Positions 1 to 6,097 of a stretch of DNA of 6,558 nucleotides are shown here, piece after piece; the first letter of the stretch is position 1, and every line of letters begins with the position of its first letter. The notes under the pieces were generated by a model, which saw only the letters and a program-made list of their open reading frames with translations, made no database searches and had not been told where the DNA came from. The stretch is from an uncultured Planctomycetota bacterium (GTDB lineage Bacteria > Planctomycetota > Planctomycetia > Pirellulales > Thermoguttaceae). Where the stretch lies: contig CADBTE010000416.1 of assembly GCA_902797455.1 (NCBI GenBank), forward strand, positions 1 to 6,558, given 5' to 3'. The translations under genes were made by a program, and so were the position numbers.

Positions 1-489
1 CTTGCGGGTGACCTTGTCGAGCTTCATGCGCTTATGCTCTTTGTCTTTGTCGTCGGTGTAGTAGTGCTGGTTGTCCCCTTCGCGGAAGCAGCGCAGCTTG
101 CGCTGTTTCATCTGGTCGGTGAACTCGATGACGCGGCTCTTTCCCTCGACGTTTTCGTAGCGGGGGATATCCATCTTCTCACCGGTGATGATCACCTGGA
201 ACCCATCGAATTCGGCGTTGCCGAAGAAGCGGGCCATCGACCGATCCCAGCCGTCGCCGGGGAGGGCGTTTTGATAGCCGATGACGCGGAACTTCATATC
301 TCCCAGGGCGATCACCTGGAAGCCGCGGTGGTTTTCCTCATCGATGTATTCACCCTGGATCTTATAATCTTCCCCCAGACCCGCGGCATTGACCTGCGAG
401 ATACTGGTGTACTCGGCCTCGGCGCTGAACGCCGCCGGCGCGAACGTTAAGCACAGAACGGTCAGCGCGGCTATGAAATACTTTTTCAT
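1..489 (-). CDS. Secreted DUF1080-type (3-keto-disaccharide hydrolase family) protein, N-terminal part; runs off the left edge
   Basis: The 163 codons present begin at the ATG at 489 and stay open to base 1, so the C-terminal part is missing. Residues 1-23 form a Sec signal peptide (MKK start, hydrophobic core, FSA cleavage site before EAEY), so the protein is exported. After it come 'YKIQGEY' (42-48), 'GFQVIALGDMKFRVIGY' (56-72) and 'LPGDGWD' (76-82). From family knowledge, this QGEY / QVIALGD-KFR / LPGDGWD pattern is the N-terminal module of many planctomycete proteins that carry a C-terminal DUF1080 (PF06439) domain. That catalytic-type domain would lie outside the window, so the assignment rests on the N-terminal module only. 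A good ribosome binding site (AAAGGA, 499-504) sits 9 nt upstream. The next gene upstream on the same strand is another DUF1080 protein, 124 nt away, which supports a related role in sugar breakdown. The exact substrate cannot be told. Confidence 0.72.
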   Translation of the reverse strand, partial: MKKYFIAALTVLCLTFAPAAFSAEAEYTSISQVNAAGLGEDYKIQGEYIDEENHRGFQVIALGDMKFRVIGYQNALPGDGWDRSMARFFGNAEFDGFQVIITGEKMDIPRYENVEGKSRVIEFTDQMKQRKLRCFREGDNQHYYTDDKDKEHKRMKLDKVTRK

Positions 490-498
490 CGTGTTTTG

Positions 499-504
499 TC
501 CTTT
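499..504 (-). promoter_or_regulatory. Ribosome binding site of the left-edge DUF1080-type gene
   Basis: On the minus strand AAAGGA stands 9 nt before the ATG at 489. It fixes the start at the first residue of a clean signal peptide. Confidence 0.65.
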
Positions 505-551
505 GGGATAAAAAAACTTCGGGAATCCCACAAGTGGGTTGTTCAGGGAAA

Positions 552-578
552 GGCCGGCCGTCGAAAAGACAGCCGGCC
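552..578 (-). terminator. Hairpin after the two-domain DUF1080 gene, possible weak terminator
   Basis: Bases 552-562 pair with 568-578: an 11-bp GC-rich stem with one G-T wobble and a 5-nt loop, starting about 35 nt after the stop codon at 614. On the minus strand it is followed by CTTTCCC, not a proper T run, so termination is likely incomplete or the hairpin may only stabilise the 3' end. A T7 tract (511-517 on the plus strand as A's) comes about 35 nt later, after a small CCCAC/GTGGG inverted repeat (527-538). Partial read-through into the next gene is plausible. Confidence 0.4.
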
Positions 579-613
579 GCGTTCGCTTAAGAGGGAATGC
601 CGGCCGCGGTGGC

Positions 614-1921
614 TTAGCGTTCCATCAGGTCGATCATTTCCTTGGTAAACGGAAGCACGTCGAAGTCGTAGAACCACATATCGACGTCGGCGCCGCCGTG
701 CAGCTGCAGACCGAGCTTACCGGTCTTCTCCCCGTCGGGGTCGAGCATATCGGTGATGGCGTAACCGTTGAGGTAGGTGGTGATGTGGGAACCGACAGCG
801 ACGGTGCAGATGGTGTTCCAGTCGTTATCGTTGCGCAGTTCCTCGGCGAAGGCCAGACGCGCGGCGGTCTTTTCGGCGTCCTCGCGGTCGAGCCAGCCGC
901 GCCCCGGCGGGTCATTGGGAGTGCCGGCGGTGTGCCAGATGCTCGCTTCGGCTTCGTTGCCGGCGATCTCGTTCTGGTAGCCGCGCAGCAGCCAGGGGGT
1001 GTCGACTTCTTCGGCACGGAAGTAAAGGGCGCTGTTGCCGCCGTTGATGATGTAGGTGACCTTCGCGGCGAAGTTGTCGTAGTTGAGGTCCGAGACGATC
1101 AGGCCGTCGCGCTGCTCATCCTTGGTGTGGTGGCCCCAAAGAACCTCTTTGCCGTCTTTTTCGGTGAAGGACCAGCAGTTCTCGACGAACTTATAGGCCC
1201 CGTCGAGCTCCCACTGGTTGTTCTTCTTCACAAAGAAGTGCTGCCACTGGCTCGTGCCGAGATCTTTGATCCGGATATTGCGCCAGGCGATTTCGCCCTG
1301 CTGGCCGGCGTGAACCTGAAGACCGAAGATGCCGGACAGGTCGTAGTAGTCGTGCAGCTTGGAAACCGGATGACCGTTGAGCCAAGTGCGGATCGAGGTA
1401 CCGACGCACTGGATTTCCATCTCGTTCCACTCACCCGGCTTGTAGGAAGCGTTCGCTTCCTCGCGCCACGTCGGGTCAACGTCGTTCATCCAGGTGCGGC
1501 CGTGCTGGAAACCGCGGCGCGCCTCGTCGTAAATACGGGCGGTGTCCGAAGGTTCATTGACCGGGTCGATCTCGCATTGATAGCCGAAGACACGCTCGAT
1601 GTCACCCTGCGGACGGGTGTGAGAGCGGAATTGGATCCCCGAGTTGCCCGGGACGATGACTTTGAACTCGCACTTGAAGATGAAGTCGCCGTACTCTTTC
1701 TCGGTGCAGAGGAAGGTGTTTTCCGGCGTACCGGGGGTACAGGTCCCGACGATCGCGCCGTCTTCGACCTTGTAGGTCGCTTGGCCGCCTTTGACGACCC
1801 AGCCGGTCAGGTCTTTTCCGTTGAAAAGGGAGACGAACCCATCCTCGGCGCTGGCGGCGCCGCCGAGCATTAATCCCGCCGCCATAAGCGACAGGAGGCA
1901 CATGACAAACGTCTTTTTCAT
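614..1921 (-). CDS. Secreted protein with two tandem DUF1080 (3-keto-disaccharide hydrolase-like) domains
   Basis: The 435-residue product has a Sec signal peptide (residues 1-25, AASA before EDG), so it acts in the periplasm or outside the cell. Domain 1 (about 28-222) has the typical DUF1080 (PF06439) features: LFNGKDLTGW (32-41), NSGIQFRS (93-100), GYQCEID (113-119), a Trp/Leu-Asn-Gly strand (TWLNG, 179-183), LQVHAG (201-206) and a closing WRNIRIKDL. Domain 2 (about 248-425) repeats the pattern: NSALYFRA (296-303), GYQNEIA (314-320), YLNG (383-386), LQLHGG (405-410) and MWFYDFDVL. The matching motifs are offset by 201-204 residues, so the gene looks like an internal duplication. Domain 2 lacks the LFNGKDLTGW opening and has Asn and Ala where domain 1 has Cys and Asp in the GYQ motif. 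The fold is a concanavalin-like beta sandwich, and family members have been linked to cleavage of 3-keto-glycosides; which activity this protein has is not shown by the sequence. The start is set by AAGGAG 7 nt upstream. The downstream neighbour is a second DUF1080-type gene. Confidence 0.9.
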   Translation of the reverse strand: MKKTFVMCLLSLMAAGLMLGGAASAEDGFVSLFNGKDLTGWVVKGGQATYKVEDGAIVGTCTPGTPENTFLCTEKEYGDFIFKCEFKVIVPGNSGIQFRSHTRPQGDIERVFGYQCEIDPVNEPSDTARIYDEARRGFQHGRTWMNDVDPTWREEANASYKPGEWNEMEIQCVGTSIRTWLNGHPVSKLHDYYDLSGIFGLQVHAGQQGEIAWRNIRIKDLGTSQWQHFFVKKNNQWELDGAYKFVENCWSFTEKDGKEVLWGHHTKDEQRDGLIVSDLNYDNFAAKVTYIINGGNSALYFRAEEVDTPWLLRGYQNEIAGNEAEASIWHTAGTPNDPPGRGWLDREDAEKTAARLAFAEELRNDNDWNTICTVAVGSHITTYLNGYAITDMLDPDGEKTGKLGLQLHGGADVDMWFYDFDVLPFTKEMIDLMER

Positions 1922-1928
1922 TTATGGA

Positions 1929-1934
1929 CTCCTT
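1929..1934 (-). promoter_or_regulatory. Ribosome binding site of the two-domain DUF1080 gene
   Basis: A consensus AAGGAG on the minus strand, 7 nt from the ATG at 1921, supports this start at the first residue of the signal peptide. Confidence 0.75.
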
Positions 1935-1969
1935 GGTGAATTGGGAAACACGTATGCAAGTTAACAGCT

Positions 1970-1975
1970 ATTGTA
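1970..1975 (-). promoter_or_regulatory. Candidate -10 element for the two-domain DUF1080 gene
   Basis: Minus-strand TACAAT (within GATACAAT) matches the sigma-70 type -10 hexamer at 5 of 6 bases and would give a leader of roughly 40 nt. The region just upstream is T-rich, but no good -35 box sits 17 nt away (TTTCTT). It lies in the correct place, after the terminator of the preceding gene. It is a guess from sequence alone. Confidence 0.3.
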
Positions 1976-1999
1976 TCAGATCCAAAATAGAAAAGAAAT

Positions 2000-2074
2000 A
2001 AGGGGTTCCCCTTTTTTGGGCAACCCCCGTATTTATCCCAATGAAGGAGGTTTGCCCCCATCGGGGAATCCCTT
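2000..2074. repeat. Long imperfect inverted repeat between the Cys-rich protein gene and the DUF1080 gene
   Basis: The outer arms AAGGGGTTCCCC (2000-2011) and GGGGAATCCCTT (2063-2074) are complementary over 12 positions with one G-T pair. Inside them, GGGCAACCC (2018-2026) and GGTTTGCCC (2049-2057) pair at 8 of 9 positions. The left outer arm is also a near-palindrome by itself and is followed by T6 on the plus strand. The element lies between the terminator at 2083-2116 and the start of the DUF1080 gene. It may be a structured RNA or DNA element, or a REP-like repeat. No coding frame in it looks real. Confidence 0.45.
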
Positions 2075-2082
2075 GATGACCG

Positions 2083-2116
2083 AAAAAAAGGGGGCCTCTT
2101 CTCCAAGAGGGCCCCC
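2083..2116 (-). terminator. Intrinsic terminator of the Cys-rich barrel-like protein gene
   Basis: On the minus strand GGGGGCCCTCTT (2116-2105), a 4-nt loop, and AAGAGGCCCCC (2100-2090) form an 11-bp stem with one bulged base, followed directly by T7 (2089-2083). It begins 42 nt after the stop codon at 2159. This is the clearest terminator in the window and separates the Cys-rich gene from the DUF1080 pair. Confidence 0.85.
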
Positions 2117-2158
2117 AAAAGGAACGCAGACCGGACAGTTTAGCCCGACTGGCGGGGT

Positions 2159-4111
2159 TTAGTCCGCCAAGCCGATCGTCTGAAGGAAAGTGCTGTTGTC
2201 GGCGACATCGAACATCGGTTTGGTGTCGCTGGCGATCCCCGCGTGGCTGCTTCCGCCGAGGAAGAGGACCCAGGCCAGATTGACGCTCCAAGCGTTGTCC
2301 GCGAGCCGTTTCTTTTCGTCACTGTTCTGGAAGACGTAGGTGAAACTGCTGCGCAGAGAGGAATGATTGGTGACCGGAACGTCGAAGCGTGTCCCGATGA
2401 GCCCCTCGCTGTCTTTGGTCGCGCCGCCGAAGATCATCGCCTCGCTTCCGACCGAGAAGGTGTGGCGAATGAAACCGGTGTAGTACGAATTCGATTTTCG
2501 CTCCCATCGCTCGTCCGCGAGACCGTCACGAGGATCGAGCGTCTCGTTCCTCCCCGCGAAAGCCCCGCGGAAACCGATGTCCGTGGCGGGGGCGATCCCG
2601 CAGGACAGCTCGGCTCGTATCTGGCTCAAGCTGTAGTTTTTCCCCCACGCCTTATCCCGCAGGTTGTCGTAGACCGCCCCAAAGTTTAGGAAGCCCCCGG
2701 CTCTGCGGAAGTAGAGACCTCCGGTGAAGAAGGTCTGATCACGGCTCTTCTCGATGATATCAGCGCCCGTGGCGCCGCTGAAGGAAGGGTACTTTTGCTT
2801 ATCCAGCCCGACAAAGCGCGCTCCGGCCTGAATCCCGACCCCGCAGAAGCAGGACAGGGGAGTGGACCAGTTCAGCGCCAAGTCGTAGCCGAAATTGTTA
2901 TTGTTGTTGTCGTAGTCGATCGGATCTTTCATTCCGAGGACACCCACCTCGAACTCGGTGCCGCGAAGCAGGGAGATCAGGCCGGGACAGCAGCCCCAGT
3001 AACCCCAGCAGCAGCCCGTGTAACCATAGCCGCAGCCAGTATCATACCCGCAGCCGGTATCACAGCCGCAGCCGTCATCATAGCACCCCGCGCCGCCGTC
3101 ACAGCCGTCGACACAGCCGGCTCCCGAACCGCAGCCATCTTCGATGTATTCGGCTGCGCCGCCGTAGAAACCGCCGCAGGCATCGCCATAGAAACCTCCG
3201 CATGCCTCACCGTAGGCACATCCGTACGGCCCGCCGCAGCCGAATCCCTCATAGCCGGTCAGGACATTGCCGTATCCATCCTCACCGAAGGCGCAGTTTG
3301 GAGGCGCGGTCCGGGTCATCGTCGGGTTGGTCGGGAAACAGAGGGGATGGAAGTCGCGGCTGCCGCGGTTGTACGGGGTTCCGACGATCGAGCCGTCTTC
3401 CATGCGGCGGGTTCCCTCCAGCCCGATGTAGCCGATATTGCCGAAACGGTCGATCCGGGTCGTCGAGAGCTTCAGACCGCTCCCCTTTTGCTTTTTGCCG
3501 GTCATCATCTTGGCGTTTTTGCTCGCCTCCTTATCGGCGGCCTTGGCGGCGGTGGCGCCGGGGCTGTCCAAACTCGGAAGCTGCTTCTTCGGCGGCTGCT
3601 GCGCCGGAGCCAGTTCGATCGGAGGAGTCGCCGGAGGAGTCAGCTTTTCGGTCTGTCCCGGAGGAAGCGGCTGCGCCTCTTCGCTCATGAGACGATCGAG
3701 CGCCTGTTCGGCGCCGGGAATCGCCGGCTCGTCGATATTCGGATTGAAAATGGTCGAGTTATCGGCCGGAAGCGTTCCGGGGCTTTGAGGCAGCTCAAAG
3801 TTGTCCAGGGCAGCGGCGCCGCCGGGTACGGCCGGTAACTCTTCAAGGGCGCTCTCCCCCAGGGCGTCCCCGATCGGTACCGCCGGGACAATGGCGTTGG
3901 GAGACAGAACCTCGGCCTCCTGCGTGCCGGTCGACTGATGGGCGACAAGCCGAATCAGTGAACTGTCCAGGCGCGAGGTCGATTCCGTATGCCGCGCAGA
4001 CTTGGAACCGGCCGCGACCCAACCGGACGAGTCCAGATCGGCGGACCAGACGGCCGGAGCCGCCATTGTCAAAATTGCCGCGAGCAAAAATGGTGTCAGT
4101 GTCTTGCGCAT
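2159..4111 (-). CDS. Exported Cys/Gly-rich protein with predicted C-terminal outer-membrane beta-barrel (planctomycete type)
   Basis: The 650-residue product has four visible parts. Residues 1-24 are a Sec signal peptide (VWSA before DLD). Residues about 65-210 are a low-complexity Pro/Ala/Glu linker turning Lys-rich at 190-210. Residues 291-375 are Cys/Gly/Tyr-rich, with 16 cysteines. Residues about 384-620 contain alternating aromatic and small residues in strand-like stretches (for example TFFTGGLYFRR, FLNFGAVYDNL, SSFTYVFQNS, WSVNLAWVLFLGG), as in an outer-membrane beta-barrel. The tail reads PMFDVADNSTFL. From memory, a similar tail and barrel pattern occur in planctomycete proteins annotated as DUF6666; I cannot confirm that by search. 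An Asn run (402-406) sits at the start of the barrel part. The function is unknown; a cell-envelope structural or pore role is inferred. Start: AGGAA, 9 nt upstream of the ATG. The gene appears to be transcribed alone: a terminator follows it, and the exporter gene upstream ends in its own. Confidence 0.75.
   Translation of the reverse strand: MRKTLTPFLLAAILTMAAPAVWSADLDSSGWVAAGSKSARHTESTSRLDSSLIRLVAHQSTGTQEAEVLSPNAIVPAVPIGDALGESALEELPAVPGGAAALDNFELPQSPGTLPADNSTIFNPNIDEPAIPGAEQALDRLMSEEAQPLPPGQTEKLTPPATPPIELAPAQQPPKKQLPSLDSPGATAAKAADKEASKNAKMMTGKKQKGSGLKLSTTRIDRFGNIGYIGLEGTRRMEDGSIVGTPYNRGSRDFHPLCFPTNPTMTRTAPPNCAFGEDGYGNVLTGYEGFGCGGPYGCAYGEACGGFYGDACGGFYGGAAEYIEDGCGSGAGCVDGCDGGAGCYDDGCGCDTGCGYDTGCGYGYTGCCWGYWGCCPGLISLLRGTEFEVGVLGMKDPIDYDNNNNNFGYDLALNWSTPLSCFCGVGIQAGARFVGLDKQKYPSFSGATGADIIEKSRDQTFFTGGLYFRRAGGFLNFGAVYDNLRDKAWGKNYSLSQIRAELSCGIAPATDIGFRGAFAGRNETLDPRDGLADERWERKSNSYYTGFIRHTFSVGSEAMIFGGATKDSEGLIGTRFDVPVTNHSSLRSSFTYVFQNSDEKKRLADNAWSVNLAWVLFLGGSSHAGIASDTKPMFDVADNSTFLQTIGLAD
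3030..3083 (-). repeat. Three 18-bp tandem units inside the Cys-rich gene
   Basis: Units at 3030-3047, 3048-3065 and 3066-3083 (plus strand CCGCAGCC followed by a variable 10 bases) are directly adjacent. On the coding strand they encode the six-residue repeats YDDGCG, CDTGCG and YDTGCG (residues 344-361). The in-frame similarity at DNA level points to recent tandem duplication. Confidence 0.7.
3161..3208 (-). repeat. Two 24-bp tandem units inside the Cys-rich gene
   Basis: Units 3161-3184 and 3185-3208 are identical at 20 of 24 bases. On the coding strand they correspond to the repeated peptide YG(E/D)ACGGF around residues 301-316. A second repeat family of different length in the same insert suggests that the insert grows by slippage. 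Confidence 0.65.
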
Positions 4112-4120
4112 GATTTGTCT

Positions 4121-4125
4121 TTCCT
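4121..4125 (-). promoter_or_regulatory. Ribosome binding site of the Cys-rich protein gene
   Basis: Minus-strand AGGAA, 9 nt before the ATG at 4111, is a moderate Shine-Dalgarno match. The codons that follow give a clean signal peptide, so this start is preferred. Confidence 0.5.
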
Positions 4126-4281
4126 ATTCCCTAAAGGAAGAACCCCCCAAAAGCCGCGCCGTCGGGTCGGCGTTTTGCGGGAAGATATTTATCACTATTA
4201 CCTAAATCGGCCCCAAACCGATGAAACTAAACGTAAAAATCGGAATAAGCGTTAAAAAAGGGAAATTCGTTGTTATCAGAA
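4126..4281 (-). other. Leader/promoter region of the Cys-rich protein gene
   Basis: This is the non-coding stretch between the ribosome binding site of the Cys-rich gene and the terminator of the exporter gene. It holds a hairpin CGCCG/CGGCG with a 6-nt loop (4157-4172), which would lie in the 5' leader, and a short inverted repeat ATCGG-N7-CCGAT (4206-4222). The segment around 4180-4205 is AT-rich and is the most likely promoter area, with a weak pair TTGGGG and GATAAA spaced by 17 nt on the minus strand. No convincing consensus promoter and no small gene was found. Confidence 0.35.
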
Positions 4282-4318
4282 AAGCCCGCTTAATTTGCCT
4301 ATTGTTAAATGCGGGCTT
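4280..4318 (-). terminator. Intrinsic terminator overlapping the exporter stop codon
   Basis: AAGCCCGC (minus strand, 4318-4311) pairs perfectly with GCGGGCTT (4289-4282) across a 21-nt AT-rich loop, and TTTT spans the end of the stem and the next two bases. The first two A's of the stem are the last two bases of the TAA stop codon (4319-4317), so the hairpin starts inside the stop. It closes the exonuclease-exporter unit. Confidence 0.65.
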
Positions 4319-4937
4319 AAACGTGGAAGAGGTAGGTCAGGCCGCGCCCGACGAACAGGGCGGCGATGATGAAGAGAAAACCGCTGAGCATTCGGGTGAT
4401 CGTGGTGAGCAGCCGTGTCGAAAGGGAGATTCGCTGGAGAAATCCGCCGAATATCGCGATCCCGGTGTTGATCGCGATCATCGCGCCGAAGAAGAATAAA
4501 AGGTAGCCGATTACCGCGGTGATGCCCGATTGCCAGTAGCTCAGGATCATGCCCGAATGGACGGTGAAGGCGTAGATATAAAGGTTGGGGTTGAGAAAAT
4601 TCATCGCCACCGCCATCGGGAAGGTCTTCGGGCGTTCGTCGGCTTCGGCCAGATGGGTATCGCGCTTCAGGCCTTGGATGCCGAGGCGGATCAAGATCGC
4701 GGCGCCGGCAAAGGAGATAAACGCCATCGCCCAGTCGGGAAGGGAGGAGACGACGAACAGCGCCAGGAGGATGACCGCCGGATCGGTCAGCAGGGGGATG
4801 AAGCCGAAACGGGCGCCATATCGCCATCCGCCGCGAATCGATTCCCCCAAGACCACCGCCATAAGCGGGCCGGGCTGTATCGCCCCGGAAAGACCGAGGA
4901 CAAATCCCATCCCGCAGGCCACGAGAAACATGATCAT
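4317..4937 (-). CDS. LysE/RhtB family exporter (amino acid efflux type)
   Basis: The 206-residue inner-membrane protein has six hydrophobic segments (about 2-20, 43-64, 68-88, 106-127, 138-160 and 180-200), the usual length and topology for the LysE/RhtB family (PF01810). The family signature near the N-terminus is visible as a Gly-rich helix followed by QPGP (21-24) and GESIRGGWRYG (31-41). NFLNPN (113-118) in the fourth segment matches the conserved 'NPK/NPN' region. Members export amino acids or similar small molecules using the proton gradient; the substrate here cannot be predicted. A TAG stop lies six codons before the ATG at 4937, so the start is this ATG or the one at 4931 (residue 3). 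Neither has a good Shine-Dalgarno sequence. The gene lies 53 nt downstream of the exonuclease gene on the same strand with no terminator between, so co-transcription and perhaps coupled translation are likely. Function at family level is confident. Confidence 0.85.
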   Translation of the reverse strand: MIMFLVACGMGFVLGLSGAIQPGPLMAVVLGESIRGGWRYGARFGFIPLLTDPAVILLALFVVSSLPDWAMAFISFAGAAILIRLGIQGLKRDTHLAEADERPKTFPMAVAMNFLNPNLYIYAFTVHSGMILSYWQSGITAVIGYLLFFFGAMIAINTGIAIFGGFLQRISLSTRLLTTITRMLSGFLFIIAALFVGRGLTYLFHV

Positions 4938-4990
4938 GATCGAAAACCGCTTCTAAGCCGGCAATCCCCTTTCGGACATCCCGGTGGTTA

Positions 4991-5965
4991 TTAGGCCCCT
5001 TTCTTATAGAGACGGCGCTGCAGGAGGTGGTTATATTCGGTCCAGTCGGAACCGCGATTGAGGTCCTCGTGGATAATCCGATGGAACTCGGAGACTTTAG
5101 AATCGAGCGAATCGATAAAGTGCAGCGCGATCGCCTCGACGGTCATCGGGACGCAGGGGCTCCCCTTCTCGCGTTCACCGTGGTGTGAGATGATCATATG
5201 TTTGAGGGCCAGGGCAGTCTCTTCGGGGAACTCCTCGCCGCAGAGCCGCTCGGCCTCGGAGATTTTCCGCTCGAGCAGACCGATGCCCAAAACCAAATGG
5301 CTGAGGAGCTGACCGGGGTCGGTGTAGGTGTGAACACCGCCGCACGTCGTCAGTTCTTCGATCTTCCCGATGTCATGGAGGAATGCCCCCATTAAGAGCA
5401 TCTCGGCGTCGAGTTTGTTGGGATGGATACTGCCCACGGCCCGGGCGGTTTCCATCGTCGTCACGGTATGCTCCAGAAGCCCCCCCTCGTAGTTGTGGTG
5501 AACCTTGACGCCGGCGGGTGCCTGACAGAATTTCGTCATGAATTTCTCATCCGCCAGGAAGCAGTCGGCCAGGTTGATCAGATCGGGGTTAGTCAGGGTA
5601 CCAAGAAGCTTGTTGAGCCGGCCGGTCAGTTCCGGAACGTTGATTTGCGACTCGCGCAGATAGATCGACAGGTCGAGTCGAGCGGTGTCGGCCTTGTCGA
5701 TCTCGGTGACAATCATTTGCAGCGCGTTGTTAAAGATCTGGACGGTGCCGTCGACGCAGACAAAGTCTCCGACGCTGAACTGCCCGGCCAGGTCTTCGGT
5801 GGCGTTCCACCTTCTCGCCGTTATCCCGCCGGTCTTGTCCGACAGGGTCAACTGAAGGTAAAGCCCCCCGTTTTTATTGGTCCGTACGGCGTATTCGGTC
5901 AGTTGATAGATCTCCCCTTTGACATGATCCCTTTCTTGGAGCTGATTGACAAAATGATGTCCCAT
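4991..5965 (-). CDS. yhaM: YhaM-type 3'-5' exoribonuclease (OB-fold plus HD domain)
   Basis: The 324-residue cytoplasmic protein has an N-terminal OB-fold nucleic-acid binding domain (about 15-92; LYLQLTLSDKTGGITARRWN and the VDGTVQIFNNALQM strands) and a C-terminal HD metal-dependent phosphohydrolase domain. HD metal-ligand candidates are the His pair in VHHNYEGGLLEH (156-157 and 166), the HD pair in FLHDIGK (197-198), the His pair in ISHHGE (261-262), and His/Asp residues in LHFIDSLDSK (282-288). The GSP motif (268-270) after HHGE is also typical. Order, length and motifs match B. subtilis YhaM (314 residues), which degrades RNA or DNA 3' to 5'. The frame extends upstream to an ATG at 6007, but the ATG at 5965 is chosen because GGGGGA lies 5 nt before it and because a -10-like TATAAA at 6016-6021 would leave the upstream ATG with almost no leader. 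The symbol follows the B. subtilis homologue; 'HD domain protein' is the cautious alternative. The downstream neighbour is the LysE-type exporter. Confidence 0.88.
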   Translation of the reverse strand: MGHHFVNQLQERDHVKGEIYQLTEYAVRTNKNGGLYLQLTLSDKTGGITARRWNATEDLAGQFSVGDFVCVDGTVQIFNNALQMIVTEIDKADTARLDLSIYLRESQINVPELTGRLNKLLGTLTNPDLINLADCFLADEKFMTKFCQAPAGVKVHHNYEGGLLEHTVTTMETARAVGSIHPNKLDAEMLLMGAFLHDIGKIEELTTCGGVHTYTDPGQLLSHLVLGIGLLERKISEAERLCGEEFPEETALALKHMIISHHGEREKGSPCVPMTVEAIALHFIDSLDSKVSEFHRIIHEDLNRGSDWTEYNHLLQRRLYKKGA

Positions 5966-5970
5966 CGACT

Positions 5971-5976
5971 TCCCCC
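5971..5976 (-). promoter_or_regulatory. Ribosome binding site deciding the start of the exoribonuclease gene
   Basis: Minus-strand GGGGGA, 5 nt before the ATG at 5965, favours this start over the in-frame ATG 14 codons upstream, which has no such site. Confidence 0.55.
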
Positions 5977-6015
5977 GTGAAAAAAATATCGGTAACGAAA
6001 CGGGCACACATGGGT

Positions 6016-6021
6016 TTTATA
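6016..6021 (-). promoter_or_regulatory. Candidate -10 element for the exoribonuclease gene
   Basis: Minus-strand TATAAA lies about 50 nt upstream of the chosen start and only 8 nt upstream of the alternative ATG at 6007. No clear -35 box is seen at 17 nt. It is supported mainly by its position in the gap after the 82-residue protein gene. Confidence 0.35.
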
Positions 6022-6097
6022 ACATCTGCGAAACAACCGATCCGCACCGCTTATTCTACCGGCCGGGGGGCGGTTCGACAAGTCGCTCGAGGCGGGG

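Noticed and set aside
34..450. Plus-strand open frame of 138 codons at the left edge
   Set aside because: It overlaps the minus-strand DUF1080-type gene, which has a ribosome binding site, signal peptide and family motifs. The hydrophobic start of the antisense product is a by-product of charged codons on the other strand.
539..1873. Plus-strand open frame of 444 codons antisense to the two-domain DUF1080 gene
   Set aside because: The minus-strand frame has a signal peptide, a good ribosome binding site and clear family motifs. The plus-strand product is Val/Gly/Ala-rich with no recognisable domain, as expected from the mirror of a GC-biased gene.
3030..3208. Possible CRISPR-like repeat array
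   Set aside because: The units are only 18 or 24 bp, directly adjacent without spacers, in frame, and lie inside a protein-coding region.
2795..3838. Plus-strand open frame of 347 codons antisense to the Cys-rich protein gene
   Set aside because: Low-complexity Ala/Val/Arg product that mirrors the Gly/Cys repeats of the real gene; no ribosome binding site or domain.
4157..4176. Plus-strand terminator-like hairpin followed by TTTT
   Set aside because: There is no plus-strand gene upstream to terminate; the stem is only 5 bp and more likely part of the leader of the Cys-rich gene.
5423..5980. Plus-strand open frame of 185 codons antisense to the exoribonuclease gene
   Set aside because: The minus strand encodes a complete OB-fold/HD enzyme here; the antisense product has no family features.
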